A stretch of 64,000 nt of DNA from Betaproteobacteria bacterium SCN2 (GTDB taxonomy: Bacteria; Pseudomonadota; Gammaproteobacteria; Burkholderiales; Thiobacillaceae): NCBI GenBank assembly GCA_008923285.1, contig WBSG01000004.1:124001-188000 (forward strand). Direction: 5' to 3'. The notes beneath the pieces were generated by a model that did not search any database, had not been told where the DNA came from, and saw only the letters and a program-made list of their open reading frames with translations. Both the position numbers and the translations under genes were made by a program. The stretch's first letter is position 1, and each line of letters opens with the position of its first letter. Shown here piece by piece: positions 16,609-25,631 of the stretch.

Positions 16609-19485
16609 TCAGTCTTTCTCGTGGCTCCGGCGCGCGTCGTAGCGCAGCACGTCCGGGCGGGAATAGTGGTCGGAAGGCAGCTTCTTCACTGTACCGAACT
16701 GCGGCCAGCTGCCAGTCTCGCCAGCTTCCGCCTTGGTGATCTTCACGCGCAGGTCGAACCACGCGGCCTGACCTGAGACCGGGTCGGAGTTGGTGAGGCG
16801 ACGCTCGCCCTGCTTTTCCGGCAAGAGTTCGGAAATCAGGTGATTGAGCAGGAAGCCCTTGGTCGCCTCGGAGGCGTCTTCCTTGAGGCCCCAGGTGCCC
16901 TTCTGCTTGCCGATGGCGTTCCAGGTCCACACCGTGTCTTCCTGGGTGCCTTCCATGGTCTTCAACTGGCAGCGGATCTTGCCGTTGTGCGACTCCACCC
17001 ACACCCAGTCGTAGTCCTTCAGCCCCATGTCGGCGGCCTTCTTGGCGTTCATGTACAAATAATTCTGCGCCATGATCTGGCGCAGCCAGACGTTCTGCGA
17101 ATCCCATGAGTGGTACATGAACATCGGGCGCTGGGTGAGCGCGAAGAACGGATACTCTTCGGCGTCCACGCGCTGCTGCTCGAGCGGCTCGTACCACATG
17201 GGCAGAGGATCGAAGTACTTGGTCAGGCGCTCCTTGTCCGCGGGGTCCTTGGGCTGCGGGCCGTCGTACAGACCCTGGCCGGCCAAACGGAACTTCTGCA
17301 GCGGCTCGGAATAGAACTGCATGATGATGGGCTCGACCTTGCCGACGAAGCCGGCTTCCGCGGCGACTTCGAGGTAGTCGCGGTTCACGTAGCGCATGTA
17401 TTTCTGGCTGTCCGGCCAGTGGTGCGCGAAGAAGCTCTGGTTGTCGATGTAGGCCTGCCACTGGTTCGGGTTGGGTTCGCCCTTGAGGAACTTGTCGCCG
17501 TTCTTGCCGCGCCAGCCGGAGAGGAAACCGACGCCGGGCGAGCGCTCGTAGTTGACGATGAAGTCGGGGTAATCCTTGAACTTGCGGCTGCCGTCCGGGT
17601 TGGTGAAGGCCGGGAACTTCAGGCGCGAAGCCAGTTCCACCATGACTTCCTGCCACGGGCGCACGTTGCGGTCGGGCGTCACTAGCGGATAGCGGATGGC
17701 GTCGGCCGCGGCGTCGGGCTCGGAAATCGGGCGGTCGAGCAGCGAAATGCAGTCATGGCGTTCGAGATAGGTGGTATCCGGCAGCACCAGATCGGCGAAG
17801 TTGACCATCTCCGAGTGGAAGGCATCGACCACGACCAGGAAGGGAATCTTGTACTGACCTGGCTCTTCCGGGTCCTTCTCGCGCAGCATGTCCTGCACAT
17901 TCTTGGTGTTCATGGACGAATTCCACGCCATGTTGGCCATGAACAGGATCAGCGTGTCGAGCGCATACGGATCGTGGTTGACCGCATTGGTGATCACCAT
18001 GTGCATCATGCCGTGCGAGGACATCGGCGCTTCCCACGAGAAGGCCTTGTCGATGCGCAGCGGATTGCCGTGCTCGTCGATCACCAGGTCTTCCGGCCGC
18101 GTGGGGAAGCCCAGCGGCGGGCGCGACAACGCGGTATTGGGCGCATTGATGATGTCGAGGTTGTTTTCCGGCAGCTGGTGCGGCGGGATCGGCTTCGGAT
18201 ACGGCGCGCGAGCGCGGAAGTTGCCGGGGCCGTCGAGCGCGCCCAAGAGCATCTGGATGAAGTGGATGGCGCGGCAGGAATGAAAGCCGTTGGAGTGCGC
18301 GGAAATGCCGCGCATGGCGTACATCGCCACCGGGCGGCCGATAACCTTGTCATGCTTGCGGCCCCACACGTCGGTCCACTCGATGGGCAGCTCGATGGCT
18401 TCCTTGAAGGCCACGTGCGCCATTTCCAGCGCGATGCGCTCGATGTTCTCCGCCGGCACACCGCACTCGGCGGCAACGTTGGCCGGGGCGTAGCGCTCGT
18501 CGAGATAGCGCTCGGCCATCAGGGTGAAGGCGGTCTTCAGCCTCCTGCCATCCTGCGCCACGAAATCACCGAACAGTGCCGGGGTGATGCCGACGTCGGC
18601 GCCGTTGACGAAGGTTTCCTTTTCCAGGTCCCACACCTGCGGATTGCCGTTCTCGTCGCGCAGGAACAGGCCGTCATCGGCATGGCCGGGATTCTGGATC
18701 ACCAGCCAGGGGGCATTGGTGTAGTTGATGAGGAACTCGTAGTCGAACAGCTCGCGCGTGAGCAGCACGTGCACGATGGACATGGCGAACAGGCCATCCA
18801 TGCCGGGCTTTATCGGCACCCACTCATCGGCAATGGCTGAATAGCCGGTGCGCACCGGGTTCACCGAGACGAACTTGCCGCCGCCGCGCTTGAGCTTTTC
18901 CAGGCCGATCTTGATCGGATTGGAAGAATGGTCCTCGGCTACGCCCCAGAGGATGAAGTACTTGGCGTAATCCCAGTCGGGCGCGCCGAACTCCCAGAAC
19001 GAGAAGCCGATGGTGTAGAGGCCAGCCGCCGCCATGTTGACCGAGCAGAAGCCGCCGTGCGCCGCCCAGTTGGGGGTGCCGAACTGCTGCGCCCACAGGC
19101 CGGTGAGCGCCTGCATCTGGTCGCGGCCGGTGAAGAAGGCCAGCTTGGAGGGGTCGGTGGCGCGGATTTCAGCAAGACGCTCGGTGAGGATATCCAGGGC
19201 CTGATCCCACTCGATCGCCTCGAACTCGCCGGCGCCGCGCTCGGTGCCGGGCTTGCGGATCAGGGGCTGCGACAGGCGCGCCTTGGAATACTGCTTCATG
19301 ATGCCCGCCGAGCCCTTGGCGCACAGCACGCCTTGGTTGGTGGGATGGTTCTTGTTGCCCTGGATGTAGCGGACCTTGCCCTCCTGCAGCGTCACCTTGA
19401 TGCCGCAGCGGCAGGCGCACATGTAGCAGGTGGAATACTTGATTTCCTGTTTGGAATGATCTTCGACCGGTATGCGTGCGTTCAT
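16609..19485 (-). CDS. soeA: SoeA molybdopterin sulfite-oxidising subunit (DMSO-reductase family)
   Basis: A 958-residue bis-molybdopterin oxidoreductase. The N-terminal [4Fe-4S] site is C20-x2-C23-x3-C27-x27-C55 (YSTCYMCACRCGIKV ... GVLCAKGSAG). No twin-arginine signal precedes it, so the enzyme stays in the cytoplasm. The DMSO-reductase-family domains follow, ending with a C-terminal dinucleotide-binding domain (about residues 800-958, with GQAAWFDLRVKITKAE). Together with soeB and soeC this matches SoeABC, the cytoplasmic quinone-linked sulfite dehydrogenase. Related subunits also exist in polysulfide and tetrathionate reductases, but the sulfur-oxidiser context favours SoeA. Moderate certainty on exact substrate. 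Confidence 0.92.
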   Translation of the reverse strand: MNARIPVEDHSKQEIKYSTCYMCACRCGIKVTLQEGKVRYIQGNKNHPTNQGVLCAKGSAGIMKQYSKARLSQPLIRKPGTERGAGEFEAIEWDQALDILTERLAEIRATDPSKLAFFTGRDQMQALTGLWAQQFGTPNWAAHGGFCSVNMAAAGLYTIGFSFWEFGAPDWDYAKYFILWGVAEDHSSNPIKIGLEKLKRGGGKFVSVNPVRTGYSAIADEWVPIKPGMDGLFAMSIVHVLLTRELFDYEFLINYTNAPWLVIQNPGHADDGLFLRDENGNPQVWDLEKETFVNGADVGITPALFGDFVAQDGRRLKTAFTLMAERYLDERYAPANVAAECGVPAENIERIALEMAHVAFKEAIELPIEWTDVWGRKHDKVIGRPVAMYAMRGISAHSNGFHSCRAIHFIQMLLGALDGPGNFRARAPYPKPIPPHQLPENNLDIINAPNTALSRPPLGFPTRPEDLVIDEHGNPLRIDKAFSWEAPMSSHGMMHMVITNAVNHDPYALDTLILFMANMAWNSSMNTKNVQDMLREKDPEEPGQYKIPFLVVVDAFHSEMVNFADLVLPDTTYLERHDCISLLDRPISEPDAAADAIRYPLVTPDRNVRPWQEVMVELASRLKFPAFTNPDGSRKFKDYPDFIVNYERSPGVGFLSGWRGKNGDKFLKGEPNPNQWQAYIDNQSFFAHHWPDSQKYMRYVNRDYLEVAAEAGFVGKVEPIIMQFYSEPLQKFRLAGQGLYDGPQPKDPADKERLTKYFDPLPMWYEPLEQQRVDAEEYPFFALTQRPMFMYHSWDSQNVWLRQIMAQNYLYMNAKKAADMGLKDYDWVWVESHNGKIRCQLKTMEGTQEDTVWTWNAIGKQKGTWGLKEDASEATKGFLLNHLISELLPEKQGERRLTNSDPVSGQAAWFDLRVKITKAEAGETGSWPQFGTVKKLPSDHYSRPDVLRYDARRSHEKD

Positions 19486-19564
19486 GGTTTTAAAGACAAA
19501 TTAAGCGCATCCCCCGGAAAATTCCGCGGGAAAAACTCCAGCATAGTGGATCATCGCCTGAAAA

Positions 19565-19612
19565 GCTGTGTGGTTAACAGCCGGCCGTCCGATAAGCTGT
19601 GTGATTAACAGC
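19565..19612 (-). promoter_or_regulatory. Tandem palindromic sites upstream of soeA (probable operator pair)
   Basis: The palindrome GCTGT-N7-ACAGC occurs twice, at 19565-19581 and 19596-19612. The wider 19-21 bp AAGCTGTGTG[G/A]TTAACAGCC differs at one base. Centres are 31 bp apart, three helical turns, so two dimers would sit on the same DNA face. The nearer site is 80 bp upstream of the soeA ATG. Likely target of an activator or LysR-type regulator; the regulator is not in view. Confidence 0.6.
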
Positions 19613-19613
19613 C

Positions 19614-19777
19614 AGAAAGTCCCGGTAGCCACCCGGGGATGCGCCAAGCAATAAAAAAACCGCCCATATATATTAACGGTTTCGAATATATTGTTATTTT
19701 GCTTGAACGATCTGGTTTAGGCAATCAACGAATTAAATTCATACCCAAATAAATTAAATCACGACTGCTCCGGGATT
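19614..19777. other. A+T-rich gap between soeA control region and tlpA-like gene
   Basis: About 160 bp without a gene. It holds a short CCCGG/CCGGG hairpin (about 19621-19637), the terminator of the tlpA-like unit, and then A+T-rich sequence (ATATATTAACG, TTCGAATATATTG). No further gene seen. Confidence 0.6.
19651..19682 (-). terminator. Probable terminator of the moaC-unknown-tlpA unit
   Basis: AAACCG (19657-19662) pairs with CGGTTT (19677-19682). On the minus strand the stem is followed by a run of seven T. The stem is short (6 bp) and the loop is A+T-rich, so it is a weak terminator. Confidence 0.55.
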
Positions 19778-20281
19778 TCAGTCCTGCTTGAGCAAGCCTT
19801 CGATCAGCGCCAGCGCCTCGCCCTGATCCCATTCAGTCACGCCGGTCAGGCTGTAGCGCACTTTCCCCTGGCGGTCGATCAGGAAGCTGGTAGGCAGGCC
19901 AAACACCTTCCAGCGCCGGGTCACCGCGCTGTCGCTGTCCAGCAGGATGTCGAAATCGACCTTGACCAGCTTCAGGAACTCGGCCAAATCTTCGGCCGGC
20001 TCGCCGGAGTTCACGCCCAGCATGACAAAGGCCCGGTCCGACATTTTTTCCTTGAGCCGCTGCATCGAGGGCATTTCCTCCCGACAAGGCGGACACCAGG
20101 TCGCCCAGAAATTCACCAGTACCACCTTGCCGCGGTAAGCCGCGAGCGCATGGCTGTTGCCGTTGCGGTCTTTCAGTTGCAATGGGGGCGGCGTCGCGCC
20201 ATCCATCTCGACGAACCCTGCCGCCTGGGCGGACAAGGCAGCAAACGACAGGACCAGCCAGGCCAGGCATCGCAGGATCAT
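19778..20281 (-). CDS. TlpA/ResA-like thiol:disulfide protein, exported
   Basis: A 167-residue thioredoxin-fold protein with a signal peptide (MILRCLAWLVLSFAALSAQA) and the redox motif WCPPC (Cys63/Cys66) in VNFWATWCPPCREEM. It is therefore periplasmic. The start at 20281 overlaps the upstream gene's stop by 4 bp (ATGA), which I prefer over the start at 20299. TlpA/ResA proteins reduce disulfides, for example in cytochrome c apoproteins. In a region with several c-type cytochrome genes (sox) this would fit, but a direct link is inference. Confidence 0.9.
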   Translation of the reverse strand: MILRCLAWLVLSFAALSAQAAGFVEMDGATPPPLQLKDRNGNSHALAAYRGKVVLVNFWATWCPPCREEMPSMQRLKEKMSDRAFVMLGVNSGEPAEDLAEFLKLVKVDFDILLDSDSAVTRRWKVFGLPTSFLIDRQGKVRYSLTGVTEWDQGEALALIEGLLKQD

Positions 20282-21039
20282 TTGACGCGTGCTCTCCATT
20301 CATTGACAAGATCGGCCAGGCGCTCGCCCTCGGTGAGTTCGAACTCGGTCGCGCCCTCGCGTACCCAGAATCCCTCGCGCACGTTCTCCAGCATCAGCAG
20401 TTCCGCCCTGGCCCCCTGCTTGCGCAAGGCGGCAAGCTGGTCCTCGACCCAGGGCGTGGCCGCCGAACGGCGGGGCTGCAGAACGAGCGCATCGACACTG
20501 CTGAGGCTGCCGAAAGACAGGTAGTCGGCTCCCACCAGGGTATCCACGGCGGAATAGAAATGCGGATGCATGAGCAAGACCTTCGTATGCTCCGCTGCCC
20601 GGTCCGCCAGTCCCTTCAGCACGGGAACCGCGGCACGGTTGACCGCATAGACGACTACAGCGGCGCCGGTCTTGCGCGCGGCCCCGAATATGGCCCGCAC
20701 ATCCTCGGCGCGTATGCCATCCATGCTGCTGTTGGCTGGCGGCAGGAAAAACGCCGCAAGCAAGTCGAACTGCCAGACCTCGGTGCCGCGCGCAGCAAGC
20801 TCGCGGGCGGCCTGCACCTCGGCCGGCGCGAGCCCGTGCTCGGAAGCGAACCACAGCAGCAGTTCCTTGCCGTCGGCCGGATAGCGGGAAAAGGCCAGGG
20901 TTTCTCCAGAAGGCAGCGCGAGGCTCACTTCCTCCGCACGAACGGGAGCCAGCGCCATCACGGCCAAAATGCAGGCGAACAGGAATCTCATGACCGCCAT
21001 TGTCGTGGCGGACGGGAAAAAGCGTAAGCGCACATTCAT
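20278..21039 (-). CDS. Secreted protein of unknown function
   Basis: A 253-residue protein. I chose the ATG at 21039 because a GAAGGA ribosome site lies 8-9 nt before it; starts at 21000 or 20991 are possible. A signal peptide is visible (MRFLFACILAVMALAPVRAEE). The mature protein has alternating strand-helix pattern, SLALPSGETLAFSRYPAD then LLLWFASEHGL, with no obvious serine-hydrolase nucleophile motif. The pattern recalls an alpha/beta-hydrolase-like fold but the catalytic GxSxG is absent. It lies between moaC and the tlpA-like gene with 4-bp overlap to the latter. Function unknown. Confidence 0.75.
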   Translation of the reverse strand: MNVRLRFFPSATTMAVMRFLFACILAVMALAPVRAEEVSLALPSGETLAFSRYPADGKELLLWFASEHGLAPAEVQAARELAARGTEVWQFDLLAAFFLPPANSSMDGIRAEDVRAIFGAARKTGAAVVVYAVNRAAVPVLKGLADRAAEHTKVLLMHPHFYSAVDTLVGADYLSFGSLSSVDALVLQPRRSAATPWVEDQLAALRKQGARAELLMLENVREGFWVREGATEFELTEGERLADLVNEWRARVK

Positions 21040-21050
21040 ACTTGCGTCCT

Positions 21051-21533
21051 TCAGCTGACCGCCTCCCACAACCCCGACTTTCCGCCCTCCTTTCGCAACA
21101 GCCGCACACCGTCGATGACCATGCCTCGGTCGACTGCCTTGCACATGTCATATATGGTCAGCAAGCCCACGGCCACCGCGGTCAGCGCTTCCATTTCGAC
21201 GCCGGTCTTGCCGGTGGTTTCAGCCGTCACGGTGCAACGAACGCAGCAATCCCCCGCATCCAGTTCGAAATCGGCGGTCAGCCGGGTCAGCGCAAGGGGA
21301 TGGCACAGGGGAATCAGGTCGGAGGTACGCTTGGCAGCCTGGATGGCCGCAACCCGCGCCACGCCCAGCACATCACCCTTTTTCGCCCCGCCCGCCGCAA
21401 TCATCTGCAGCGTTGCCTGGCTCATACGGATGACGCCGGCGGCGACAGCACACCGCGCCGTATCTTCCTTGGCGCCGATATCCACCATGATCGCGCGCCC
21501 CTGGTCGTCGAAATGGGTGAAGTCTCCGCTCAT
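21051..21533 (-). CDS. moaC: Cyclic pyranopterin monophosphate synthase
   Basis: A 160-residue MoaC that makes the pterin ring of molybdenum cofactor together with MoaA. Start [20 protein letters not shown]; the conserved [27 protein letters not shown] and [19 protein letters not shown] blocks are all present. The molybdenum enzyme SoeA is encoded 1.6 kb away, so supply of cofactor and enzyme sit close together. Divergent from the M48 protease gene, with about 50 bp between starts. moaA is not in the window. Confidence 0.97.
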   Translation of the reverse strand: MSGDFTHFDDQGRAIMVDIGAKEDTARCAVAAGVIRMSQATLQMIAAGGAKKGDVLGVARVAAIQAAKRTSDLIPLCHPLALTRLTADFELDAGDCCVRCTVTAETTGKTGVEMEALTAVAVGLLTIYDMCKAVDRGMVIDGVRLLRKEGGKSGLWEAVS

Positions 21534-21581
21534 TGATAAACTCCATGCTGAACTCTTCGAGATTCGAGCCATCTTAGCATT

Positions 21582-23009
21582 GTGAAAAAAATCCCCAGCC
21601 TGCTGCTAGCCTTGCTCCTGGCCATGCCGCCCGGAATGGCCAGCAACCTGCCCGATCTGGGCGAGTCTTCCCGGCAGTTCCTTTCCGACAGGCAGGAACG
21701 CGACATCGCGCGCTCCATCATGCGCGACATATACGCCAGCCCCGCCTACCTCGCCGACCCCGAAACCGAGGCCTACCTCAACAACCTGGGCAGCCGTCTC
21801 GCCGCAGAAAGCACCGCCAGCACCCGCAGCCTGAGCTTTTTCGCCGTTCGCGAGCCCTCGATCAACGCCTTCGCCCTGCCCGGCGGCTACATCGGCGTAC
21901 ACACCGGCCTGATCCAGGCGGCAGAAAGCGAATCGGAACTGGCCGGCGTGTTGGCGCACGAAATCGCCCACATTTCGCAGGAGCACCTGTCGCGCATGAT
22001 CGCCCAGCATGACCAGGGCTACCTGCCCACGCTCGCCGCCATCGCCGTTGCGGTGCTGGCGGCCCGTTCGAATGCACAGGTCGGCTCGGCCGCTCTCGCC
22101 ACCAGCCAGGCCCTGAGCCTGCAGAACCAGCTCAACTTCACCCGCGAGCACGAACGCGAAGCGGACCGCATCGGCCTGGACATCCTGACCAGCGCCGATT
22201 TCGATCCGCGCGGCATGTCCGGGTTCTTCAACCGCCTGCAACGGGCCAACCGCCTGTACGACAACAACGCGCCGGAATACCTGCGCACCCACCCCATCAA
22301 CAGCCAGCGCATCGCCGACATCGACAGCCGCGTGGAGCACATGCCCTACAGGCAGGTGCGCGACTCCAACGAATTCCATTTCGTGCGCGCCCGGCTCACG
22401 GCCATGGAAGGCACGCCCGAAGAAGCCGTGGCCCGCCTGCGCGACCAGGTGCAGAACAGGAAGACCCCGCTCGAAGCCGCCAGCCGCTACGGACTGGCCC
22501 TCGCTCTGGCCCGGCAGGACAAGCATGCCGAAGCCGAGAAGGAACTGGCGCCGGCGCTCAAGTCGGTCGATTCGCCCATGCTGCTAAATCTGCGCGCCGA
22601 ACTCAGGGCCCGCGCGGGAGACTACAGGCAGGCGCTGGACTTGTACCGCTCGGGCATGGCGCGCTACCCTTTGCATCTTCCGCTGGTCTACGGCTATGGT
22701 GGCACGCTCATCCTGGCCGGCCAGGCGCAGCAGGCAGCCGACCTGGCTGCCGCACAGGCGGCCAGCCGGCCTGATGACGCAAGGCTCTGGCGGCTGCTGG
22801 CACAGGCCCGCGCAGCGCTCGGCCAGAAGCTTGCCAGCCACCGTGCGGAAGCCGAAGCGTTCGCCGTGCAAGGCAACCTGGCAGCCGCGCTGGAACAGAT
22901 AAACCTCGGCCTCAAGGCGGGTGATGGCGACTTCTACGAACTTTCCGCTGCAGAAGCGCGGCGGCGTGAATGGCAGGAAACACTGACTGCGGAAAGCAGC
23001 AGGAAATAG
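21582..23009 (+). CDS. Periplasmic M48 metalloprotease, BepA-like, with TPR region
   Basis: A 475-residue exported zinc protease. GTG start, then a signal peptide ([20 protein letters not shown]). The catalytic motif HEIAH is at about residues 126-130 ([15 protein letters not shown]), with the third zinc ligand in the following EREADRIG. C-terminal TPR-like helices span about residues 270-470. BepA (YfgC) guards outer-membrane beta-barrel assembly, degrading stalled substrates such as LptD. The match is by motif and domain order. It is divergent from moaC and precedes the sox cluster. Confidence 0.9.
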   Translation: MKKIPSLLLALLLAMPPGMASNLPDLGESSRQFLSDRQERDIARSIMRDIYASPAYLADPETEAYLNNLGSRLAAESTASTRSLSFFAVREPSINAFALPGGYIGVHTGLIQAAESESELAGVLAHEIAHISQEHLSRMIAQHDQGYLPTLAAIAVAVLAARSNAQVGSAALATSQALSLQNQLNFTREHEREADRIGLDILTSADFDPRGMSGFFNRLQRANRLYDNNAPEYLRTHPINSQRIADIDSRVEHMPYRQVRDSNEFHFVRARLTAMEGTPEEAVARLRDQVQNRKTPLEAASRYGLALALARQDKHAEAEKELAPALKSVDSPMLLNLRAELRARAGDYRQALDLYRSGMARYPLHLPLVYGYGGTLILAGQAQQAADLAAAQAASRPDDARLWRLLAQARAALGQKLASHRAEAEAFAVQGNLAAALEQINLGLKAGDGDFYELSAAEARRREWQETLTAESSRK

Positions 23010-23235
23010 GTGTCCGCAGCCCCTCGCCACGCCGGAAAACCGGCACCTGCATAGTATTAATTTACTTGCGCAAACGGCCGCAAAATACCGTCCGAACTAT
23101 TGCACCTCGAAAGCAACCTGCTCTATGCTTGGCACATCCATAAAGGATGACCCGTCGCCTGATAGGGTTTCCGCACGATTTCCGGCGACGCGCTCGATAC
23201 TTCATAAATAGCCAATACTTATACGGAGGAGGACT
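23010..23235. promoter_or_regulatory. Control region upstream of the sox cluster
   Basis: About 225 bp without a gene. A perfect inverted repeat, CGTCGCC (23153-23159) and GGCGACG (23184-23190), lies about 45 bp before the soxX start with a 24-nt loop. A second smaller one (TTGCG...CGCAA) is near 23068. The soxX ribosome site GGAGGAGG is at the end of the region. These may be operators or leader stems; no promoter pair is clear. Confidence 0.4.
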
Positions 23236-23601
23236 ATGCGGATAATCAAGCTGCCAATGGCAGCAGGTATCGCCGGCATGATGGTAATGGCATCGAGCGC
23301 CCAGGCCCAGACTTCCCCGAAACAAGAGGAAACGGGCAAGGACATTGCTTTCAGCCTTGCCAAAGGCAATTGCCTGGCATGCCATGGCATGCCCACCCAG
23401 CCCGATGCCGAGTCCCCTGGCCTTTCCGGTCCGCCGCTCATCGCCATGAGCGCGCGTTACCCGGACAAGGCCAGACTGCGTGCCAAGATATGGGACGCTA
23501 CCGCCTCCAGCCCGCACACCTCGATGCCGCCCTACGGCAAGCACAAGGTGCTGACGGAGCAGGAAATCGACAAGGTCACTGACTTTATTCACCGCCTCTA
23601 A
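23236..23601 (+). CDS. soxX: SoxX cytochrome c, short type
   Basis: A 121-residue periplasmic monohaem cytochrome. Signal peptide ends SSAQAQ, haem motif is C46-L-A-C49-H50 in GNCLACHGM, and M97 in TSMPPYGKH is the likely axial ligand. The C-terminal LTEQEIDKVTDFIHRL is also typical of SoxX. SoxX with SoxA catalyses the coupling of thiosulfate to the carrier SoxYZ. This short form is unlike the longer SoxX2 at 25632, which has a different haem region. Strong ribosome site GGAGGAGG. First gene of the cluster soxXYZAX2A2B. Confidence 0.92.
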   Translation: MRIIKLPMAAGIAGMMVMASSAQAQTSPKQEETGKDIAFSLAKGNCLACHGMPTQPDAESPGLSGPPLIAMSARYPDKARLRAKIWDATASSPHTSMPPYGKHKVLTEQEIDKVTDFIHRL

Positions 23602-23620
23602 TTCAAGTAGGAGATATTGC

Positions 23621-24088
23621 ATGAACGCTTTGCGCAGAAACGTCCTCAAAGGTGCCACCGGCGCCGGTGCGGTTGCCGTTGCGGTTGCCGCCGGCCTGAT
23701 TACGCCCGCCCGTGTGCTCGCCGCCGCGCCTCGCGCCGCCTTCGACACCAAGGGCATGCCCGACACCCTGAAGGCCCTGGGAATTTCCTCCCCGGCAGAT
23801 TCCAAGGACATCACCATCAAGGCGCCCGACATCGCCGAAAACGGCGCCGTGGTCCCCGTGGAAGTCACCAGCAGCATCGCCGGCACTTCCGCGATCACGA
23901 TCCTGGCCGAAAAGAACAACACCCCGCTGGTTGCCGGCTTCGATTTCAAGGGCGGCGCCCAGGGTTTCATCTCCACCCGCATCAAGATGGCCAACACCTC
24001 GCTGGTGCGCGCTGTCGTGACCGCCGGCGGCAAGACCTACACCGCGGCCAAGGAAGTGAAAGTCACCATCGGCGGCTGCGGCGGCTAA
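23621..24088 (+). CDS. soxY: SoxY thiosulfate-carrier subunit
   Basis: A 155-residue exported protein with a twin-arginine-type start (MNALRRNVLKG) and a hydrophobic leader to about residue 35. The C-terminus ends IGGCGG, with the carrier cysteine at position 153. During thiosulfate oxidation the substrate is bound covalently to this swinging-arm cysteine. It follows soxX by 19 bp and precedes soxZ, its partner, by 47 bp. Length and C-terminus are standard for the family. Confidence 0.97.
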   Translation: MNALRRNVLKGATGAGAVAVAVAAGLITPARVLAAAPRAAFDTKGMPDTLKALGISSPADSKDITIKAPDIAENGAVVPVEVTSSIAGTSAITILAEKNNTPLVAGFDFKGGAQGFISTRIKMANTSLVRAVVTAGGKTYTAAKEVKVTIGGCGG

Positions 24089-24135
24089 GCTTTCCGCACG
24101 ATCGATCGATACCCAATTGAGCAAAGGAAACGAAA

Positions 24136-24450
24136 ATGGCTGAACCAATGAAAATCCGCGCCACCATGCAGGGCGACGTGGCCGACGTGAAAGTGCTGAT
24201 GAACCATCCCATGGAAACCGGCCTGCGCAAGGACGCCAAGACCGGCCAGCTGGTCCCGGCGCACCACATCAATACCGTGACCGCCAAGGTCAACGGCAAT
24301 GTCGTGCTCGAGGGCAGCATGGGCGGCGGCGTGTCCAAGAACCCCTTCCTGGGCTTCAAGGTCAAGGGCGCCAAATCCGGCGACACCGTCGAGGTGTCCT
24401 GGGAAGACAACAAGGGCGACAAGCGCACCGATACTGCCAAGATTGCCTGA
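24136..24450 (+). CDS. soxZ: SoxZ thiosulfate-carrier subunit
   Basis: A 104-residue protein without signal peptide (it is exported together with SoxY). It starts MAEPMKIRATMQGDVADVKV, with MNHPMETGLRKDAKTG and the ending GDTVEVSWEDNKGDKRTDTAKI, which match SoxZ throughout. It forms the SoxYZ heterodimer that carries the sulfur intermediate. An AAAGGAAACG purine run before the ATG is the ribosome site. A stem-loop and a 300-bp gap separate it from soxA. Confidence 0.97.
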   Translation: MAEPMKIRATMQGDVADVKVLMNHPMETGLRKDAKTGQLVPAHHINTVTAKVNGNVVLEGSMGGGVSKNPFLGFKVKGAKSGDTVEVSWEDNKGDKRTDTAKIA

Positions 24451-24761
24451 CCATCAGGCAGGGAACGGGAGGAGCTGGCGCCCCGTCCGTTCCCGTTGGC
24501 GGTAATTCGCAATTGATGATTGAGCGCCGCTGTTTGCAGTGTCGGGTTTTTCGAACAGCCAGGGGGATTTTGAGGTTGACCACACCAGATGCGGCACACG
24601 GATACACCAGACCAATATCAATTCAATACCGGTTCCGTCGACATGATTCTTTCATCGCTCTTCGCTGACTTCGCATCCCTTGACCGCCGCAGGCGGGCTT
24701 TCGGATGCCATAGAGGCGGCGTTGATTTTTCCATCCTTATCCTTTGCTAAAGGAGGCGTGT
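24451..24761. other. Intercistronic gap between soxZ and soxA
   Basis: About 310 bp without a gene. It contains a GGGAACGG/CCGTTCCC stem (24461-24494) with no T-run, so probably an RNA stability or processing element. TTGATT and TTGCTA, 16 bp apart near 24723-24750, are a weak candidate promoter for soxA. No coding potential I could support. Confidence 0.5.
24461..24494 (+). repeat. 8-bp inverted repeat after soxZ
   Basis: GGGAACGG (24461-24468) and CCGTTCCC (24487-24494) are separated by 18 nt. There is no T-run, so it is a candidate mRNA stem that could stabilise the soxXYZ part of the transcript. Confidence 0.6.
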
Positions 24762-25604
24762 ATGTTCAAAAAAGCCTTGCGTGCGTTGCCTATCGCGCTG
24801 GCTGTCGCGGCCATGGCCGGTCCCAGCATGGCCGAAGCGCCGGAGGACGTTCTTGACAAGCTGATCAAGAAAACCAACTCCCCGTATCTGACCCAGAGTC
24901 CCCAGAACATCATGATGATGCCGGACAACCCGGCGTGGCTGGTTGCCGAGGAAGGCGAAATCCTGTTCAAGACGCCGCGCGGCCCGAAGAACGCCTCGCT
25001 GGAAAAGTGTGATTTCGGCAAGGGCCCGGGCGTGCTGAAGGGCGCTCATGCCGAGTTGCCGCGCTATTTTGCCGACGCCGGCAAAGTCATGGACCTGGAT
25101 AGCCGTCTTGTCTATTGCATGAAGACCCAGCAAGGCTTCACCGACAAGGACCCTGCGATCGCGAAGAAACACGGTTCGGACAGCGACATCATGAAGCTGC
25201 AAACCTACATCGCCAGCAAGTCCAGCGGCATGCCCTGGAATCCGCCGATGAAACACCCGATGGAGAAAGCCATGCGCGATGCCGGCGAGGTGATGTTCTA
25301 CCGCCGCTCCGGCACCATGGATTTCAGCTGCGCGACCTGCCACACCCAGGACAACAAGCGCATTCGCGCCTCGGTGTTGCCCAACATCAACCGACCGGAC
25401 GAGTGGACCAAGGCGATATCGTGGCCGGCCTACCGCACCACCCACGACCACGTCCGCAGCAGCCAGCACCGCGTTCTCGAATGCCTGTGGCAGATGCGCT
25501 ACCCCAACATCAAGAACGGTTCCGATGCTTCGATTGCGCTGATTTCGTTCTGGACCGATGCCGCGCGCGGCACGCCGGCAATCGTGCCCGACCTGAAGCG
25601 CTGA
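24762..25604 (+). CDS. soxA: SoxA cytochrome c, type with QMR motif
   Basis: A 280-residue periplasmic monohaem SoxA. Signal peptide MFKKALRALPIALAVAAMAG then PSMAEA. Haem motif C190-A-T-C193-H194 and the persulfide-type axial ligand Cys241 in VLECLWQMRYP. Cys83 and Cys119 replace the N-terminal haem site, probably as a disulfide. The C-terminal ISFWTDAARGTPAIVPDLKR is of the type found with short SoxX. Start at 24762 uses AAAGGAGG 5 nt upstream. It would form an active SoxXA with soxX at 23236. A different SoxA follows at 26672. Confidence 0.93.
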   Translation: MFKKALRALPIALAVAAMAGPSMAEAPEDVLDKLIKKTNSPYLTQSPQNIMMMPDNPAWLVAEEGEILFKTPRGPKNASLEKCDFGKGPGVLKGAHAELPRYFADAGKVMDLDSRLVYCMKTQQGFTDKDPAIAKKHGSDSDIMKLQTYIASKSSGMPWNPPMKHPMEKAMRDAGEVMFYRRSGTMDFSCATCHTQDNKRIRASVLPNINRPDEWTKAISWPAYRTTHDHVRSSQHRVLECLWQMRYPNIKNGSDASIALISFWTDAARGTPAIVPDLKR

Positions 25605-25631
25605 TCGCCGACACAAGAGGAGAGCCCTACA

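Noticed and set aside
23129-23146. TTGGCAC upstream of soxX as a sigma-54 promoter
   Set aside because: The -24 half fits, but the expected GC pair 12 bp downstream is AA, and no -12 element is present.
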